In this document: positions 1 to 10,573 of the stretch, in pieces
How positions within the stretch are numbered: position 1 is the first letter of the stretch
How the letters are laid out: each line of letters starts with the position of its first letter
Origin: Cryoendolithus antarcticus
Lineage: Eukaryota > Ascomycota > Dothideomycetes > Cladosporiales > Cladosporiaceae
NCBI GenBank assembly: GCA_002077065.1
Contig: NAJO01000042.1
Coordinates: forward strand, 334,493-398,492
Reading direction: 5' to 3'
Length of the DNA stretch: 64,000 nucleotides
Program-made: the position numbers and the translations under genes
The notes under the pieces: model-generated
What the model was told of the DNA's origin: nothing
Database searches by the model: none
The model's input: only the letters and a program-made list of their open reading frames with translations

Positions 1-110
1 TCTCTGAGTAGCATCTATCCAAGCAGAGACAGCTCAGCATATCGCCGACCACCCTGAAAGCCAAGTATTACATCACTCTCATCCAAGCAAAGTCCCTCTC
101 GATCTCAGCG

Positions 111-665
111 ATGTCCAATCCCAAAGCCACCCCAGAGGAAGCAACCTCCTGGCTCCGCTCAAGCTTCGCCTCCCTCTCCCCAGAAGACCGCATAAGAGCC
201 TTCCTCGCCCCTCGCGAAGGCGAGAGCAATCGCTTCTACTCGCAATTCACCACCAAAGACGTCACCCTGCGCTCCATCACGAAAAGTCCAGAAGGCCGAA
301 CCCTCGTCACATACGCCTTCCCAGTCTCTGAGTTCCACTGCAATATGTCTGGCAACATGCACGGCGGCTTCCAAAGTACGGCGTTCGATATGCTGACGTC
401 CTTGGCTATAATGGCGAATCTCGAGCCGGGGAATCCGTTCATGGATGGAGGTGTGAGTCGGACGTTGAATGTGACGTATCTTAGGCCGGCGCCGCTGGGG
501 GAGATGCTGGTGATGGAGTGTGAGGTTACGCATGTGGGGAAACGCATGGCTATGACTAGGGGCCTGTTGAAGAGGGAGAGGGATGGAGCGGTGGTGAGTA
601 CGTGTGAGCATAATAAGGCGAGTGTGGAGGGTGGGAAGAAGTGGAAGGGGGAGTCGAAGATGTGA
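111..665 (+). CDS. Hotdog-fold acyl-CoA thioesterase (PaaI/ACOT13-like)
   Basis: A single-exon 184-residue protein. The middle (about residues 78-95) carries the hotdog helix signature GNMHGGFQSTAFDML, where the HGG turn and the following acidic residue match the PaaI/ACOT13 thioesterase family. The strand after it (VTYLRPAPLGEMLVMECEV) is also typical of the fold. Family members hydrolyse fatty-acyl or aryl-acyl CoA thioesters, usually as tetramers in cytosol or mitochondria. Length fits a single-domain member with a roughly 50-residue N-terminal extension. The ATG at 111 is the first in frame, in a plausible context. No obvious presequence or peroxisomal signal is seen. The substrate cannot be told from the sequence. 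Confidence 0.85.
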   Translation: MSNPKATPEEATSWLRSSFASLSPEDRIRAFLAPREGESNRFYSQFTTKDVTLRSITKSPEGRTLVTYAFPVSEFHCNMSGNMHGGFQSTAFDMLTSLAIMANLEPGNPFMDGGVSRTLNVTYLRPAPLGEMLVMECEVTHVGKRMAMTRGLLKRERDGAVVSTCEHNKASVEGGKKWKGESKM

Positions 666-828
666 GGCGGGGTGCGTCAGCCTTGAATGACTCCTCTAGG
701 CGGCAGGAACTTCACTTTGCCGCATCATTCACACCACATCACTTCCACGAACACTCATGGTCGATAGTCAAACATCCATTCGCACTTATCGTATACCACT
801 CGAATCCTATCACTCCACCTCCATTGCC

Positions 829-1858
829 ATGGCTTACAACAGCACTGATGGACCAACGGGGTTTCACTCAGGCCCGGGTCTGATAAAGGGACATCAAAGC
901 TATTGGGCACTCCAACGCTACTCGTGGCAGGGCCACGACTACGTGGGCCGGGATCCACTGATGGTCGAGAATCACAGGACGTGGGCATACGCTGCTAGAG
1001 GACTTCTGGAAGGACGAGGTTACTCGATGCCTCCCACCACACGAGGTCCGGCTCTGCAGAAGATGCTGGAGCGTAGTGAGCGGCACTTGCTGCACTACGA
1101 ATTCCGCACTTCCGCTGAGCTATTTGATTGCACGAGGTGCGAGTCGAGATCTCGCCGTTACTCAGGCGACTCCACGTTCGAAAGTTAAGAGTCTGCTGAT
1201 GGCCGCGGATGGTGACCTGACGTTCTCGAAATCCATCGATTTTCCGCCAGAGCTCCGGGAGCAGATCTACGGGCACTGCTTCGAAGAGTACGAGATGGAC
1301 TATAAGGCGATGGTAAAAACTAAGTACCTGGCTACTATTTTGGTCGGCCCAAATATAGCATGGTACATGAAGTTTTCACCAGTGGTGTACTGCAACCGAC
1401 AAATGCGCAAAGAGGCTTTACCACTGTTCTGGAGTCGCTTGAGAATTGACATCAACCTCTCTGCAGAGTGCAATGGATCTTTTGGCGATTAACCGACTGA
1501 TGTATTTTGGTCACCTCCAGAAAGTCATGCGATTCGGCTGGCACATGACACAGGCATGCTCAGCTGTATCCGCAGCTTGTACGTCTTTTCGGATTATGCT
1601 GCAGGTGCTGGACGCGCTCGAGAACATGAAATGGTCTTCCTAGCAGTCGATCTGATGGAGGGCACTGCGCGATTGTCGTATGGTCCTGATGATCGGAAAG
1701 CTGGGCTTGCGAAGCGTTTGATCGAAGTGATGGATCCACTGCTGCAAGATATGCGGACGCGACCTGATACAGGTGGAAAGTTGCAGCTCGGTCATGGGAA
1801 GAAGGTGAAAGCGCTGCTTATGTCGGGAGCAAGCCTGATGGGCCCTGATTCGTCCTGA
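829..1858 (+). pseudogene. Decayed 2EXR/F-box-like family member, copy 1
   Basis: Homologous along its length to the intact 359-residue gene at 16906-17985. Shared blocks include the LERSER..L.HY segment, the FPPELREQIY 2EXR/F-box-like core, the YCNRQ.R.EALP.FW block and the RLAHDTGM segment. The frame is broken twice. Near 1120-1130 reading must shift from the frame of the ATG at 829 to the next frame to keep similarity, and a TAA at 1490-1492 interrupts the frame just before the RLAHDTGM block, which continues in the same frame to the TGA at 1856-1858. No intron with acceptable GT/AG ends and length removes these lesions. 2EXR/F-box-like proteins are thought to be adaptor or interaction proteins; this copy is probably non-functional. 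Confidence 0.75.
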
Positions 1859-2460
1859 CAAAAGCGAGCTTTCCCATGCTATCATTTGTATACCTGCAAC
1901 AGTCGGAACATCGCTCGACGCCAGTAGGAGAGAGCAGTGTCTTCGTCGTCATGCTACCTACAACCTCGAAACACTCATGGACACCGTACCAAGACGACTC
2001 ACCGCCCAAAGCGACCGAAAGCAGCAGTCAATATGTCTTCATCCACTGGAGATGCGGATGCACAACTATGTGAGGAATAGGGAGTTATCGGTCCGTATCA
2101 TTGGGATACCCACCCTGGGTACTTCAGGTGCACTGGCATCAACTCTACTGGTGGCGCACTTCCCGAGCTGACATTGAGGTTGCCGCGCCAAGTCATTGAG
2201 AGACAGTACGAGGAATGTGTTCCTCAGGACGGCTTCTTTGAGCCCAGATGTCTCGCAACCTCGACATCGTTGACCGAGTCTCGAAGGCACTAAAACAGAT
2301 GGCGAAGTAAGATCGTCAATGGACAGCATATCCACACATGGTATATAAAGTCTACGCTTCACGCTTGTGGTCGTTGTATACTTCAATACTTCACTGTCTC
2401 AGCAGCGTCCACCATACCCCGGTCTCCTCCCAGCTGTGCTGATCACCAACCACCAGCATC
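1859..2460. other. Intergenic spacer
   Basis: About 600 bases between the two decayed 2EXR copies. I see no gene. It ends with the promoter-like region of copy 2, including a TATA-like element described separately. Confidence 0.6.
2341..2349 (+). promoter_or_regulatory. TATA-like box upstream of decayed 2EXR copy 2
   Basis: The string TATATAAAG... (in GGTATATAAAGTC) sits about 115 bases before the ancestral ATG at 2461, a reasonable spacing for a core promoter. It may be a relic, since the gene downstream carries stops. Confidence 0.4.
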
Positions 2461-3498
2461 ATGCAATCCCGTGAAGTGTAAGCCCCAGGCACCCCCAAGC
2501 TGCTACCCGATCTCGAGAGGCACCTCAAACACTACTGGTCGGTCCCGACCTACTCTTTGCACTCCTCCCGCGATGCTATACGACTACTGACGTTGCGAGG
2601 GTACACAGTTCCGACTTCTACTAACATCCAGACGTTACACATTATTCTGGAATGTAGTGAGCGCAATGTGGTCTACTATCCCACGTGTAGGCTTAGCGAG
2701 CTCGCAGCATTCGTCAGGGCAAGGAAGCTGGCGACTGGCACGACCAAAGCACAAGCGAGGCGCCTATCGCTGGAGCGGCTCCTGCTCGACGACGATGCTC
2801 ATCCGGTGTTTGACAGGTTTCTGTACCTTCCTGCCGAGATACGACAGCAAATCTTCTTTTACTACTTTGACGCGCTCCGGGATCGCATAGTCAGCATTTG
2901 GGAATACTCAGCAGATCTCGGTGATCGCGACAATACCATGTTCTCGTCATTGTACGTGCGGCGCTCCACAGTCAAGTTGGCCAAATCCCCGCCGCTGGTG
3001 TACTGCAATCGCCAGCTGAGGCAAGAGGCGCTGCCGTTGTGTTGGAGTACTTGCACGTTCAGAGCTGTTCTCTTCGCAGACTACAACTTGAAGGACCACT
3101 CGTCGCCAAAGCAGATCACCTAGTGCGGTGCTGCCCTCGGCACCTTCCGGACAGCAAAGGCGACAAACATGCTGGCGCGCATTCGAAGCCTGCACATCGA
3201 TGTGCATTACGAGCGGGACTTCCACCGGACTGCTAACCGTCGCATGATACTTTTCGATGTCAAGCTTGAGGAAGGCCAGATCAGACCTTGTCGTGGCCAT
3301 GCATCGGACGACTTTCAGATCGCAGAGGGCTTCGCTGAGATGCTACGCCCGCTCATGGACACGATCGTAGGGCGAAGTTCTGCTGCTGGAAGGCTGCGGC
3401 CTGGTGATGGGCGCAGTGCGGTTGATGTGCTGTCCCAGGATGACCATCTCGGATGTAGAAATTGCAATGGATGGCTTGGGTGTATATGTCAGCGGTAG
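2461..3498 (+). pseudogene. Decayed 2EXR/F-box-like family member, copy 2
   Basis: A paralogue of 829-1858 and of the intact gene at 16906-17985. The reading frame set by the ATG at 2461 is collinear with the intact protein from LLPDLERHLKHYWSVPTYS to the C-terminal region, and is interrupted by only two in-frame stops: TAA at 2479-2481 (codon 7) and TAG at 3121-3123. Similarity resumes in the same frame after each stop (TFRTAKATNMLARIRS after the second). The core LPAEIRQQIFFYYF and the YCNRQLRQEALP.CW block are well kept, and no frameshift is needed. Both stops could come from CAA/CAG by single C-to-T changes. This looks like recent inactivation. Confidence 0.75.
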
Positions 3499-3672
3499 AA
3501 AGTCAGACCAAGGCAAACTAGATACACATGTACAAATCCACAAGCGGCCAGCTCCCTCCCGTGACGAACACTCTGATCTTCATATCGCATTCCGTAGACA
3601 CACGGATATTTTTCTCCAACCTTTTCTCCGCGTCCCTCTGCCCCACACGCTGCACCCTCCACCCCGCCACCA

Positions 3673-4120
3673 CTAAGCCTTCTGACCCTCACTCTTCCCT
3701 ATAGTGACCCTCAACACAAAGTTCACAACCACAGCCGCCAACAACGCAATCGCCAACACCGTCGGTCCAAATCGATCATCAAACCCGCCCTGTCCTCTCA
3801 TCCGTATAGCCTTCGCCCTCCAGTGGAACGTGACAAGCGCATAGAGCATACTCGCCAGTGCCACGAGTGTGAACAGGCCGGCGCTAATCTGGCCGACTTT
3901 GTCGCCAAAGTTCAGCAGGCCTATGGCGAGGCCGCCGAGGATGACGGTGAAGTTCAGCCAGCTGAGGAAGGTGCGCTCGTTGGCGAAGAAGACTTTGGGT
4001 TCTACGCGGGTGGGGAGGGCGATGCGTTTGCCTGGAAAGCAGTTGAATCAGTATGTGATGCTGCGATTGCCATCGGAAAGTCTTACCTGGTGCAGTCTGG
4101 AGGAGAGGTTGGCTCGACAT
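3673..4120 (-). CDS. VTC1: Vacuolar transporter chaperone subunit Vtc1
   Basis: Two exons, 4120-4087 and 4031-3673, with the intron CCAG|GTAAGA ... CAG at 4086-4032. Together they give 130 residues, the same size as yeast Vtc1 (129). After a short N-terminus ([13 protein letters not shown]) comes the DUF202-type membrane domain, with the block [16 protein letters not shown] followed by three hydrophobic segments and the conserved loop [12 protein letters not shown]. In yeast Vtc1 is the small membrane subunit of the VTC complex, which makes polyphosphate from ATP and passes it into the vacuole (acidocalcisome-like store), working with the SPX-domain subunits Vtc2/3/4. It is divergently placed with the dynein light-chain gene; the shared spacer has two CACGTG boxes. 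Confidence 0.95.
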
Positions 4121-4635
4121 GGCTGAAATGGATGTCGTTGTCTGGCTTCGATTGGCTATAATCTGGAGGCCGAGTGCTTTCGTCGGCTCACGGGTCTGAT
4201 AGCTTCCGCTCCTGAATATTTTCCTTGTAGGCCTTCCCTATCTCCAAGCTCACGTGCTAGCTTCGCCTTTGGAAATCTGCGACATCAAGATAGATAGTAT
4301 TGAAAAGCAATCACCCTCCGATCCCCACTTCCAGCAAGGTCCCATGCAGCGCACGTGAAAGCTACGAGCCAGCCATTGGCTTTTGAGCTTAGCCGCGGCA
4401 CGGCGATGGGCCGCCAACCCTAAGCTTATTAAGCCCCACTATGAGTGCTGGCAGCTGCAGGTCCGCTGCTGTGTAACGGAGGTAAATAGTCGGTACAGAT
4501 CAGTATTGGCACACACTGCGCAACTAGCGATTAGCCATATTTCATCCGAGCCGTAGTAGCCCATCAACGAGGCTTGATTCTCGAATCATTAATCCGAGAG
4601 GCGCAATAGCCTGTCCATCGCGAATCATCAGAGCC
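4121..4635. promoter_or_regulatory. Divergent promoter VTC1 / dynein light chain, with two CACGTG boxes
   Basis: A 515-base spacer between divergent genes. It contains two perfect CACGTG palindromes at 4251-4256 and 4352-4357, about 130 and 230 bases upstream of the VTC1 start. CACGTG is the core site of the bHLH phosphate regulators Pho4 (yeast) and NUC-1 (Neurospora), and yeast VTC genes belong to the PHO regulon. Other CACGTG-binding bHLH factors are possible. Confidence 0.5.
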
Positions 4636-5095
4636 ATGGCAACCAACAGCGTACGTTCCCATCCTACGAGACTGGAGGCTCTGGTACTAATTCCTACCCA
4701 AGCCAATATCCCTCGCAACCCTGACCGACCTCGCCGCCTCCGCCTGCTCCTCCACCCTCTCTACCGCAACAACCTACACCCACGCCGACACCCAATCCCA
4801 AAACGAGCGCATCATAAACACCCTCCTCCAATCCCTCATTTCCGCCACAACCTCGGAAACCTCGTCAACCGAGTCTCAGTCCGGACAATACAAGTTCGCC
4901 GTGACAAGCACGATGATACAGCACTTGGAAGGCCGGGAAGCAGATGGTGAGGGCAAGGTGGAGAAGCGAGGAATGCATAGTGCTAGTGGAGCGTATTGGA
5001 ATAGTGAGAGGGATGGGATGTGGAGCTATAAGTGGGAGGGTGGCGAGGGGAGGGGGATGGATGTTGTGGTTAGTGTGATGTGGATTGGTGTGTAG
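4636..5095 (+). CDS. Dynein light chain, Tctex type (DYNLT)
   Basis: Two exons, 4636-4650 (MATNS) and 4703-5095. The intron at 4651-4702 has a GTACGT donor and a perfect TACTAAT branch site. The 135-residue product has the Tctex-1 pattern: an N-terminal helix region, then the strand YKFAVTSTMIQ, the turn GMHSASGAYWN, and the final strands MWSYKWEG and DVVVSVMWIGV. Length matches the family (110-150 residues). Such proteins dimerise on the dynein intermediate chain and serve in cargo attachment and dynein assembly. The protein retains the charged Gly-rich loop LEGREADGEGKVEKR, longer than in many relatives. Confidence 0.85.
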
Positions 5096-5492
5096 TGCAG
5101 GGTGATTGGCGTGGGGATGGAGAATGGCATGTGGGTGTACATGATTTGTAGCCATATGTATATAGTGAAGATCTTGACGAATGGGCTGATGGTCCGCTAT
5201 TGCGCGCTCACGGCTTGGCGCACATACGCAAATCACGCTTGGTCAGGCAGGATTCAACGAAGTGGTAGAAAGTACATAAACCGATCCAGTGCCAGACGGG
5301 GTAGGCGAGTACACGCAGATGCCTGCCTTTCCCCCCCTCAACCCTTCCGTTCGTCTATACCAGTCATGCCAATCCCTAGCCCAGAGTCTCGCCCACATCC
5401 GCTCGACTCTGGTGCAGCTTCGAGCATCAAGCTCAGATGCGCAGCCTGGTCATTGCCTGTCGTCTCTCCAGTCCGCTCAGACAACAGCCGAT
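5096..5492. other. Convergent intergenic region
   Basis: About 400 bases between the 3' ends of the dynein light-chain gene (+) and the VAP gene (-). It presumably holds both 3' UTRs. No other feature is seen. Confidence 0.6.
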
Positions 5493-6492
5493 CTAGAAGA
5501 AGAAATACGCGATCAAGAAGCACAACAAGCACAACCCCGCCGTGATAGGCACACTCACCCCTCCAGCGGGCACACTCTGCATCTTCTGCGCCAGAGCCTC
5601 ACCAGGCGTCTCATCCTTCTTAATGATGTTCCGCTGCCTCAAGCCCTCCGTAGCTTGCTCCTGCAGTCTCGAGATCTGCGCCTTCGCGGCATCGAGCTGT
5701 GCTTGCAAGTCCGAGCTAGATGTGGGGATCGCGTTGGTCACAGAACTGAGAGCGGATTGCGCGGGTTGGCTGCTAGACGGCGGGGAAGCATATGCAGATT
5801 CCTTGTTGTTGAGATCGAGGGATCGCGCGCCTTCGGGGCGGAACTGATCGATTGTGGAGATGCCGCCTACTTGGCCAGCAGACCGCTGCGGTGTGACGGC
5901 TACAGGGCTTGGGCTTGAGTTCGAGTAAGCTGGCGGCGCGCCGTGGTCGTCATCGTGCACGCTGCTGCCGCCGTTCGTCGCATGTCCGCCGTCTGCCGGT
6001 AGGAATGTCACGCGAATCTTTTTCTCCTGGATGCTGCTCTTTGCTGTCGTCTCGATGGAGTGCCAGATCTGCGCTGTATTTGTGGCTTCTTGCTCTGCTG
6101 GGATGCCGACGGATTGGACTAGGAATTTGTCGCGGCAGCGGGCGTCTGGAGGTGGGTCCTCTTTCATTGCTTGCAGGAGGACTTGGACTTCGACATCTTT
6201 GAGGGGTTCGATGCGGCCGGAGTTGGGGCGCACGCAGTATCTGAGGGGTGATTAGTCAGGGGCTGAACGTAGAGGTGGCGTGGCACGGCGTACTGCTTTG
6301 GTGCGGTGGTTTTGACTTTAAACACTACGGCCTCCTTGTTCGGGTTGTGTAGTCGCAGGACCTGAGAGACTTCATTGTTGAATGGGCCTGTGTGGGGATA
6401 AGATCAGTCCATGGTCGCGTGTCCTGTCCGATATCACGCCAGGTATACTCACGTCTGAACCCCAGCTCCGAGGGCTCCAAATCGACCGACAT
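5493..6492 (-). CDS. SCS2: VAMP-associated protein, Scs2/VAP family
   Basis: Three exons, 6492-6453, 6387-6294 and 6240-5493, with introns at 6452-6388 and 6293-6241, giving 293 residues. The N-terminus MSVDLEPSELGFRRPF begins the MSP (major sperm protein) domain; VLRLHNPNKEAVVFKVKTT and YCVRPNSGRIEP are the conserved FFAT-binding face. A Pro/Ser-rich linker, a short coiled coil (SSSDLQAQLDAAKAQISRLQ) and a C-terminal membrane anchor (VPITAGLCLLCFLIAYFFF) follow. Scs2/VAP proteins sit tail-anchored in the ER, tether it to the plasma membrane and recruit FFAT-motif lipid-transfer proteins. Reading frame continues upstream of the start without an ATG, so the canonical MSVDLEP start is chosen. 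Confidence 0.93.
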
Positions 6493-7060
6493 GATGTCGC
6501 GTGGTTTGGTCGCAGACTTCTTTTTGTTGTTCGACGCACGTCTCTTAGATGATCCAGAAGCCGGTGTTTCACTGAGGGGGCTGGACTGTGGAGACGGAGT
6601 ACGGCTTGCACTCAGTGAGAGTAATTGACCGAATGGAGACAAAAGACGCGTTCACTGGCATACAGAGCACGTGTCGTTATAGGTGAATGATTGAATGATC
6701 ACTTAGCAGGTGGAGTATCTCATGTGCCTTGGATGTGGCAGCGATAGTGACGCGGTCGCTCCCACTCGACATTCGCTGCTTTCCAAGCCTGAGAGCCCGT
6801 GGAGGTCGGTGCCTCGAATAGAGTTGGGCGACGTCATGAGGAATTCACAACTCTCAACCTCAGGCAGGTGAAGCAACATGCATATGTAACCGAAGACACA
6901 TCCACAGACCTTTTCTAAAAGCCATACACAACCCCGGGCGAACCACTCGATTCGCTCATCCAGGACTGCAGAACGTAAAAATACCCACCCCTCCTCTCAA
7001 GCAACCCTTCCCGGCACCGACACCCCCAACAGTGACACAAACCCCCACTACACCGCAAAC
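6493..7060. promoter_or_regulatory. Divergent promoter region, VAP / UBX gene
   Basis: A 568-base spacer between divergent starts. A pyrimidine-rich stretch precedes the UBX start (about 6980-7060), as is common in ascomycete housekeeping promoters. No specific site is called. Confidence 0.4.
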
Positions 7061-7996
7061 ATGTCTACCGATCTGCAATCCCTGGTAGAAATGGGCTTTC
7101 CCGAAGACAAATCCAAGCTCGCACTCTCCAAATCCGGAAACCTTGCCAACGCCATAGACTGGCTCGGCGCGAACGCCGACAAAGACATATCCGAGTTGAA
7201 CACAGCAGAGGATGCAGCAAACGACAACCCCGCCCTCGAGGCCGGCGAAACAGCACGAAGCATGGTCTGCAATGAATGCCAGAAGAAATTCCGCGGCATG
7301 TCGCAAGCACAGTTCCACGCCGAGAAATCAGGCCACACAGACTTCGCTGAGTCGGCCGAGGAACTCGCACCTCTCACAGAAGAAGAGAAGACCGCACGAC
7401 TAGCGGAGCTGAAAGAGAAGCTGAGAACGAAGCGCGCGAGGCAGGCGGAGGAGGAGAAGATCGCGCAACGCAGGAACAACGAGATCAACAAGAAGCACAC
7501 GCGCGAGACGGAGGATATCAAGGAGGACTTGCAGAAGAAGGAGCAGGTAAAGGAGGCGCAGAAGAAGCGGCAGGAGAAGATTGATGATAAGGCTGCGAAG
7601 GAGCGGATCAAGGCGAAGCTTGAGGCTGACAAGGCGGCGAGGAAGGCGAAGGCGGATGAGGAGAAGGCTATGAGGGCGAACCCGGACGCGTACAATCCTG
7701 GCGCGCCGAGCACGGCTGCAGCTGGGGGTGCGGCGGCGGCGGCGCCTGCTGCGAAGACTGGAGTGAACCATGCGGAGGCGAGGCTGAGGTTACAGACCTC
7801 GGGTGGGAACGTGATGAAGACGTTCCCTGCGGAGACGACGTTGTTCGAAGTGGCGCATGCGTTGGAGGCGGAGAGCGGGGTGGCTGCTACGAGTTTCACG
7901 AGCAATTTTCCGAAGAAGACGTACGATGCGACAGACTTTGGGTTGACGCTCAAGGAGGCGGGTCTGGTGCCAAGCGCAGCCTTGATCGTGAAGTGA
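7061..7996 (+). CDS. UBA-UBX domain Cdc48/p97 adaptor (UBXN1/SAKS1-like)
   Basis: A single-exon 311-residue protein. Residues about 3-38 form a UBA domain (LQSLVEMGFPEDKSKLAL, then NAIDWLGAN). Residues about 70-95 have a C2H2-like element (VCNECQKKFRGMSQAQFHAEKSGH is split as CxxC...H...H). A long Lys/Glu/Arg/Ala coiled coil covers about 105-215. An Ala-rich linker leads to a C-terminal UBX domain (about 230-311) with the ARLRLQTSGG strand and the GLTLKEAGLVPSAALIV end. This order matches UBXN1/SAKS1, which couples ubiquitinated substrates to the AAA-ATPase Cdc48/p97. The UBX S3/S4 loop reads TSNFPKKTYD, close to the p97-binding FPR-type loop but with PKK instead. Confidence 0.9.
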   Translation: MSTDLQSLVEMGFPEDKSKLALSKSGNLANAIDWLGANADKDISELNTAEDAANDNPALEAGETARSMVCNECQKKFRGMSQAQFHAEKSGHTDFAESAEELAPLTEEEKTARLAELKEKLRTKRARQAEEEKIAQRRNNEINKKHTRETEDIKEDLQKKEQVKEAQKKRQEKIDDKAAKERIKAKLEADKAARKAKADEEKAMRANPDAYNPGAPSTAAAGGAAAAAPAAKTGVNHAEARLRLQTSGGNVMKTFPAETTLFEVAHALEAESGVAATSFTSNFPKKTYDATDFGLTLKEAGLVPSAALIVK

Positions 7997-10573
7997 GAGT
8001 GATTGCAAAGCAAGCGTGGCGACATTACTTGGATTTGCATTTATGTCCACATGGCTCGGTGACTGTTTCTTGGCAGAACATAGCGCGGCGTTGCTGAGGC
8101 TGGGCACAGAGATGGATTAAGCTACTGCACGTTGACTGTGGAGCAAAAGCTTTGCGAGATAGAGCAGGTGTCGCGAAATGCATAAGGCAGATCGGATGGT
8201 GTTCCGACGAATGCTTGGCGGAATACTTTCCAACGTGTCGGGAAATCGTGGAAAAGATGTCACTGCATTGGGAAGAAGGTGCCGAAAGCTTTCACCATGT
8301 CGGCACACGGGCCGTGTGGCAAGGCTGCTCTGTGCCGACATGAGATCCAATGCTGCTTATCTTAGACATCAGCAGATAGCCGAGGTGTAGCGTGGTTAGA
8401 TCCACTGATGTGAGTCTGTTGCTAAGATGTACACATTCTGTGCGTTCTGAGAACAGGTTTGGCAATCTCTGCAGCCCGTTCGTGCGCGCGCGTGATGGTC
8501 TGACTTTCCGAACCGATGCACAACGTGATTTGGGCAGCTTACGTCTATCTCTTCTCGAGGGCGCGCGTACGGTCAGGCATTACCGCAGCTGAGTCGGTAG
8601 AAGCTCTGGCGACAGGTCAGTGTAGCGGAAGATACTTGTACGGTACCTAGCCACACTCGGCATGTTGTAGCGACCGAGGCGTAGCTCAAGGTGATGGTAA
8701 GCTTCATCTGGAACAGTAAAGCGCCACTTGAGGCGTACTTCGTCCGGTTGGTATCTCGAGGGCGCGGCTACGGCTAGGTGCTGCCGTAGCTAAGACAGCA
8801 GAAGCTTTAGAGATGCGTAGATGCAGGAGATGATGGCCGGTGCATGTGGTACAGAGTTCAGCAGCAGAACGATGTAGATAGCTGTACTTGGCGGTCTCTC
8901 GGGACCAAGGTCTGGCCAACACGTGGACAAGCTTCGGTCTTGGTTCATCGTTTTGTCATCGATTCTGAGACTCGTGTGCCCAGGCTTGACCACAGAAGTC
9001 GCGAGATGTTACGGAGGCCATGTCGTTGGAAGAAGTGGGTACTTGACCATTCCGTTCTCACTGTGCAACACACTTGACTAGACCGCGACGGAAGAAGTGG
9101 AGTCGCTGTTCGGAAACAATGAAGCCGCGAGCAGGGTACCCACAGCTGATCAGTAATTGCGAAGTGCCTGCATACATGAAGCATGGAGCTCGTTCCGCGC
9201 AGCTCGGATCTCTGGGCTCCGGCAGTTCTTATGACGAGTGAGGCTGTGCACAAAAGGCTTGAGTCGAACGCCTCAGCCCTACTGACCCTGCGTCAAAGGT
9301 CTAGACCTGGCGGAGAAATCGAACAGCCTGTGGGTCGCCTGTGAGATGTCTGGCTATTTCTTGGTACCTGATGACTGATGAGAGTGCAGATCTCCGGTGG
9401 CTGTAGACGACGACTGCCAAGGTCTGGTGCATTCTGGGCGATTGAGCATCTCGAGACGGGCTGATGTTGCAGCTGCTCGCTGAGCTGCTCACTCCATGAG
9501 GTGCAAGTCTGATGTAGTTCACGGCGCCATACCTCTGTTGACATCATCTGATCTTGACTTTCACGCTTAACGGTCGTTAGCGCGTTGAGTAGGTGGGTTG
9601 CGTATGTTCAAATCGCATCCAATCTTGCGACAAGAATCGAAGCCCAGAAAGATATGCCAATAGCAATGTGACCCTAGCATCCAAGTGTGTAAGCACACCA
9701 TCCCGCAACCTCGGTGCCTGGGCAGAACGCCGCTCGGTGTTTTGTCCGCTACTTGGCATTGGAGAGGATGATTGCCAGAGGTGAGGATGGATTAAAGTTT
9801 TCTTTCGGCACACACGGCAAGACAGCTCCTTATTGCCCTGGACCCTCGATATGACTTATGGCTGTGACGACCGTGCGAAGAATGTGTTAGGAGGCTATAT
9901 GCGGTCGACATTGGCATCTAACCAAGTGCGAACCTGCATGACAGTGTCGAATGCACTACCACGGGACTTTGAGTATCACCCTTTATCAGCGAAAGAACAC
10001 AATCGCTTTCTGGGCCACGGACTTCCCACCCAACCTTAGCTGCCTATGGAGCCGACAAAGCCGTTGGACCCGAGCGATTGGCCACCCCCCAACATTGCGT
10101 CAGGGTCCACCGACCGACATCTTGCAAACCTCGAATCTGTTTCTCCATGGCTGTCTTTGCACAGCCACGCGCCAGCACGGCTAGGTCGTTCCCGTCACCC
10201 ACTTCGCGCGTATCCGCCAAGCGCACTATCCCAATGTTGTGCTACCTTCCTCGACATGCCATGTCCTTCTCGAGCCTACTTTTACTGTAGATCGCGGCGC
10301 CGGCACCAATCTTGGCATGCCTCGTCTATCTTTCCTGGCGGACATAGACGGAGACAAGCAAAGACGAGGTTGTGGGTTGCATAAGGTATTTGTGGTACTC
10401 AGTAGACTCAAGGTTACGGTCAGCCTTTGGGCGTTTGTCACTGCTTGCTGCCCTACGAATCTCTCTCCACTCGTTGCTGCTGCGACTTGCTTTCCTGTAT
10501 TGCTTTCCGCGGGCATCGAATGATCTGACTGTCTTGACCTCCACCACAGCGAAGCTTGTCGAGTATCTCTAAT
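7997..10573. other. Gene-poor region with a diverged internal repeat
   Basis: About 2.6 kb in which I can support no gene on either strand. Open frames are short, mutually overlapping and without recognisable motifs or credible intron chains. A diverged direct repeat (about 8553-8606 and 8753-8807) is listed separately. A tRNA B-box-like string GTTCAAATC lies near 9610 but no matching acceptor stem was found. The last few hundred bases serve as promoter for the regulator gene at 10574. Confidence 0.5.
8553..8807. repeat. Diverged direct repeat, two copies 200 bases apart
   Basis: Copy A at about 8553-8606 and copy B at about 8753-8807 share the blocks CTCGAGGGCGCG, TACGG, CCG.AGCT.AG and AGAAGCT in the same order with substitutions between. 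Similarity is by eye. The spacing of about 200 bases suggests an old local duplication. Confidence 0.5.

Noticed and set aside
3121..3155. Short intron over the TAG in 2EXR copy 2
   Set aside because: About 32 bases long and it does not remove the stop's coding context in frame; similarity is collinear on both sides.
6493..6642. N-terminal extension of the VAP protein
   Set aside because: The frame is open upstream but has no ATG, and the canonical MSVDLEP start is conserved in the family.
7048..8040. Long antisense frame opposite the UBX gene
   Set aside because: The sense strand has full UBA and UBX domains; the antisense product is a Ser/Ala/Phe-rich shadow without motifs.
9580..9630. 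tRNA-like string with GTTCAAATC
   Set aside because: The T-arm pairing is poor and no complementary acceptor stem or proper A box lies at tRNA distance.
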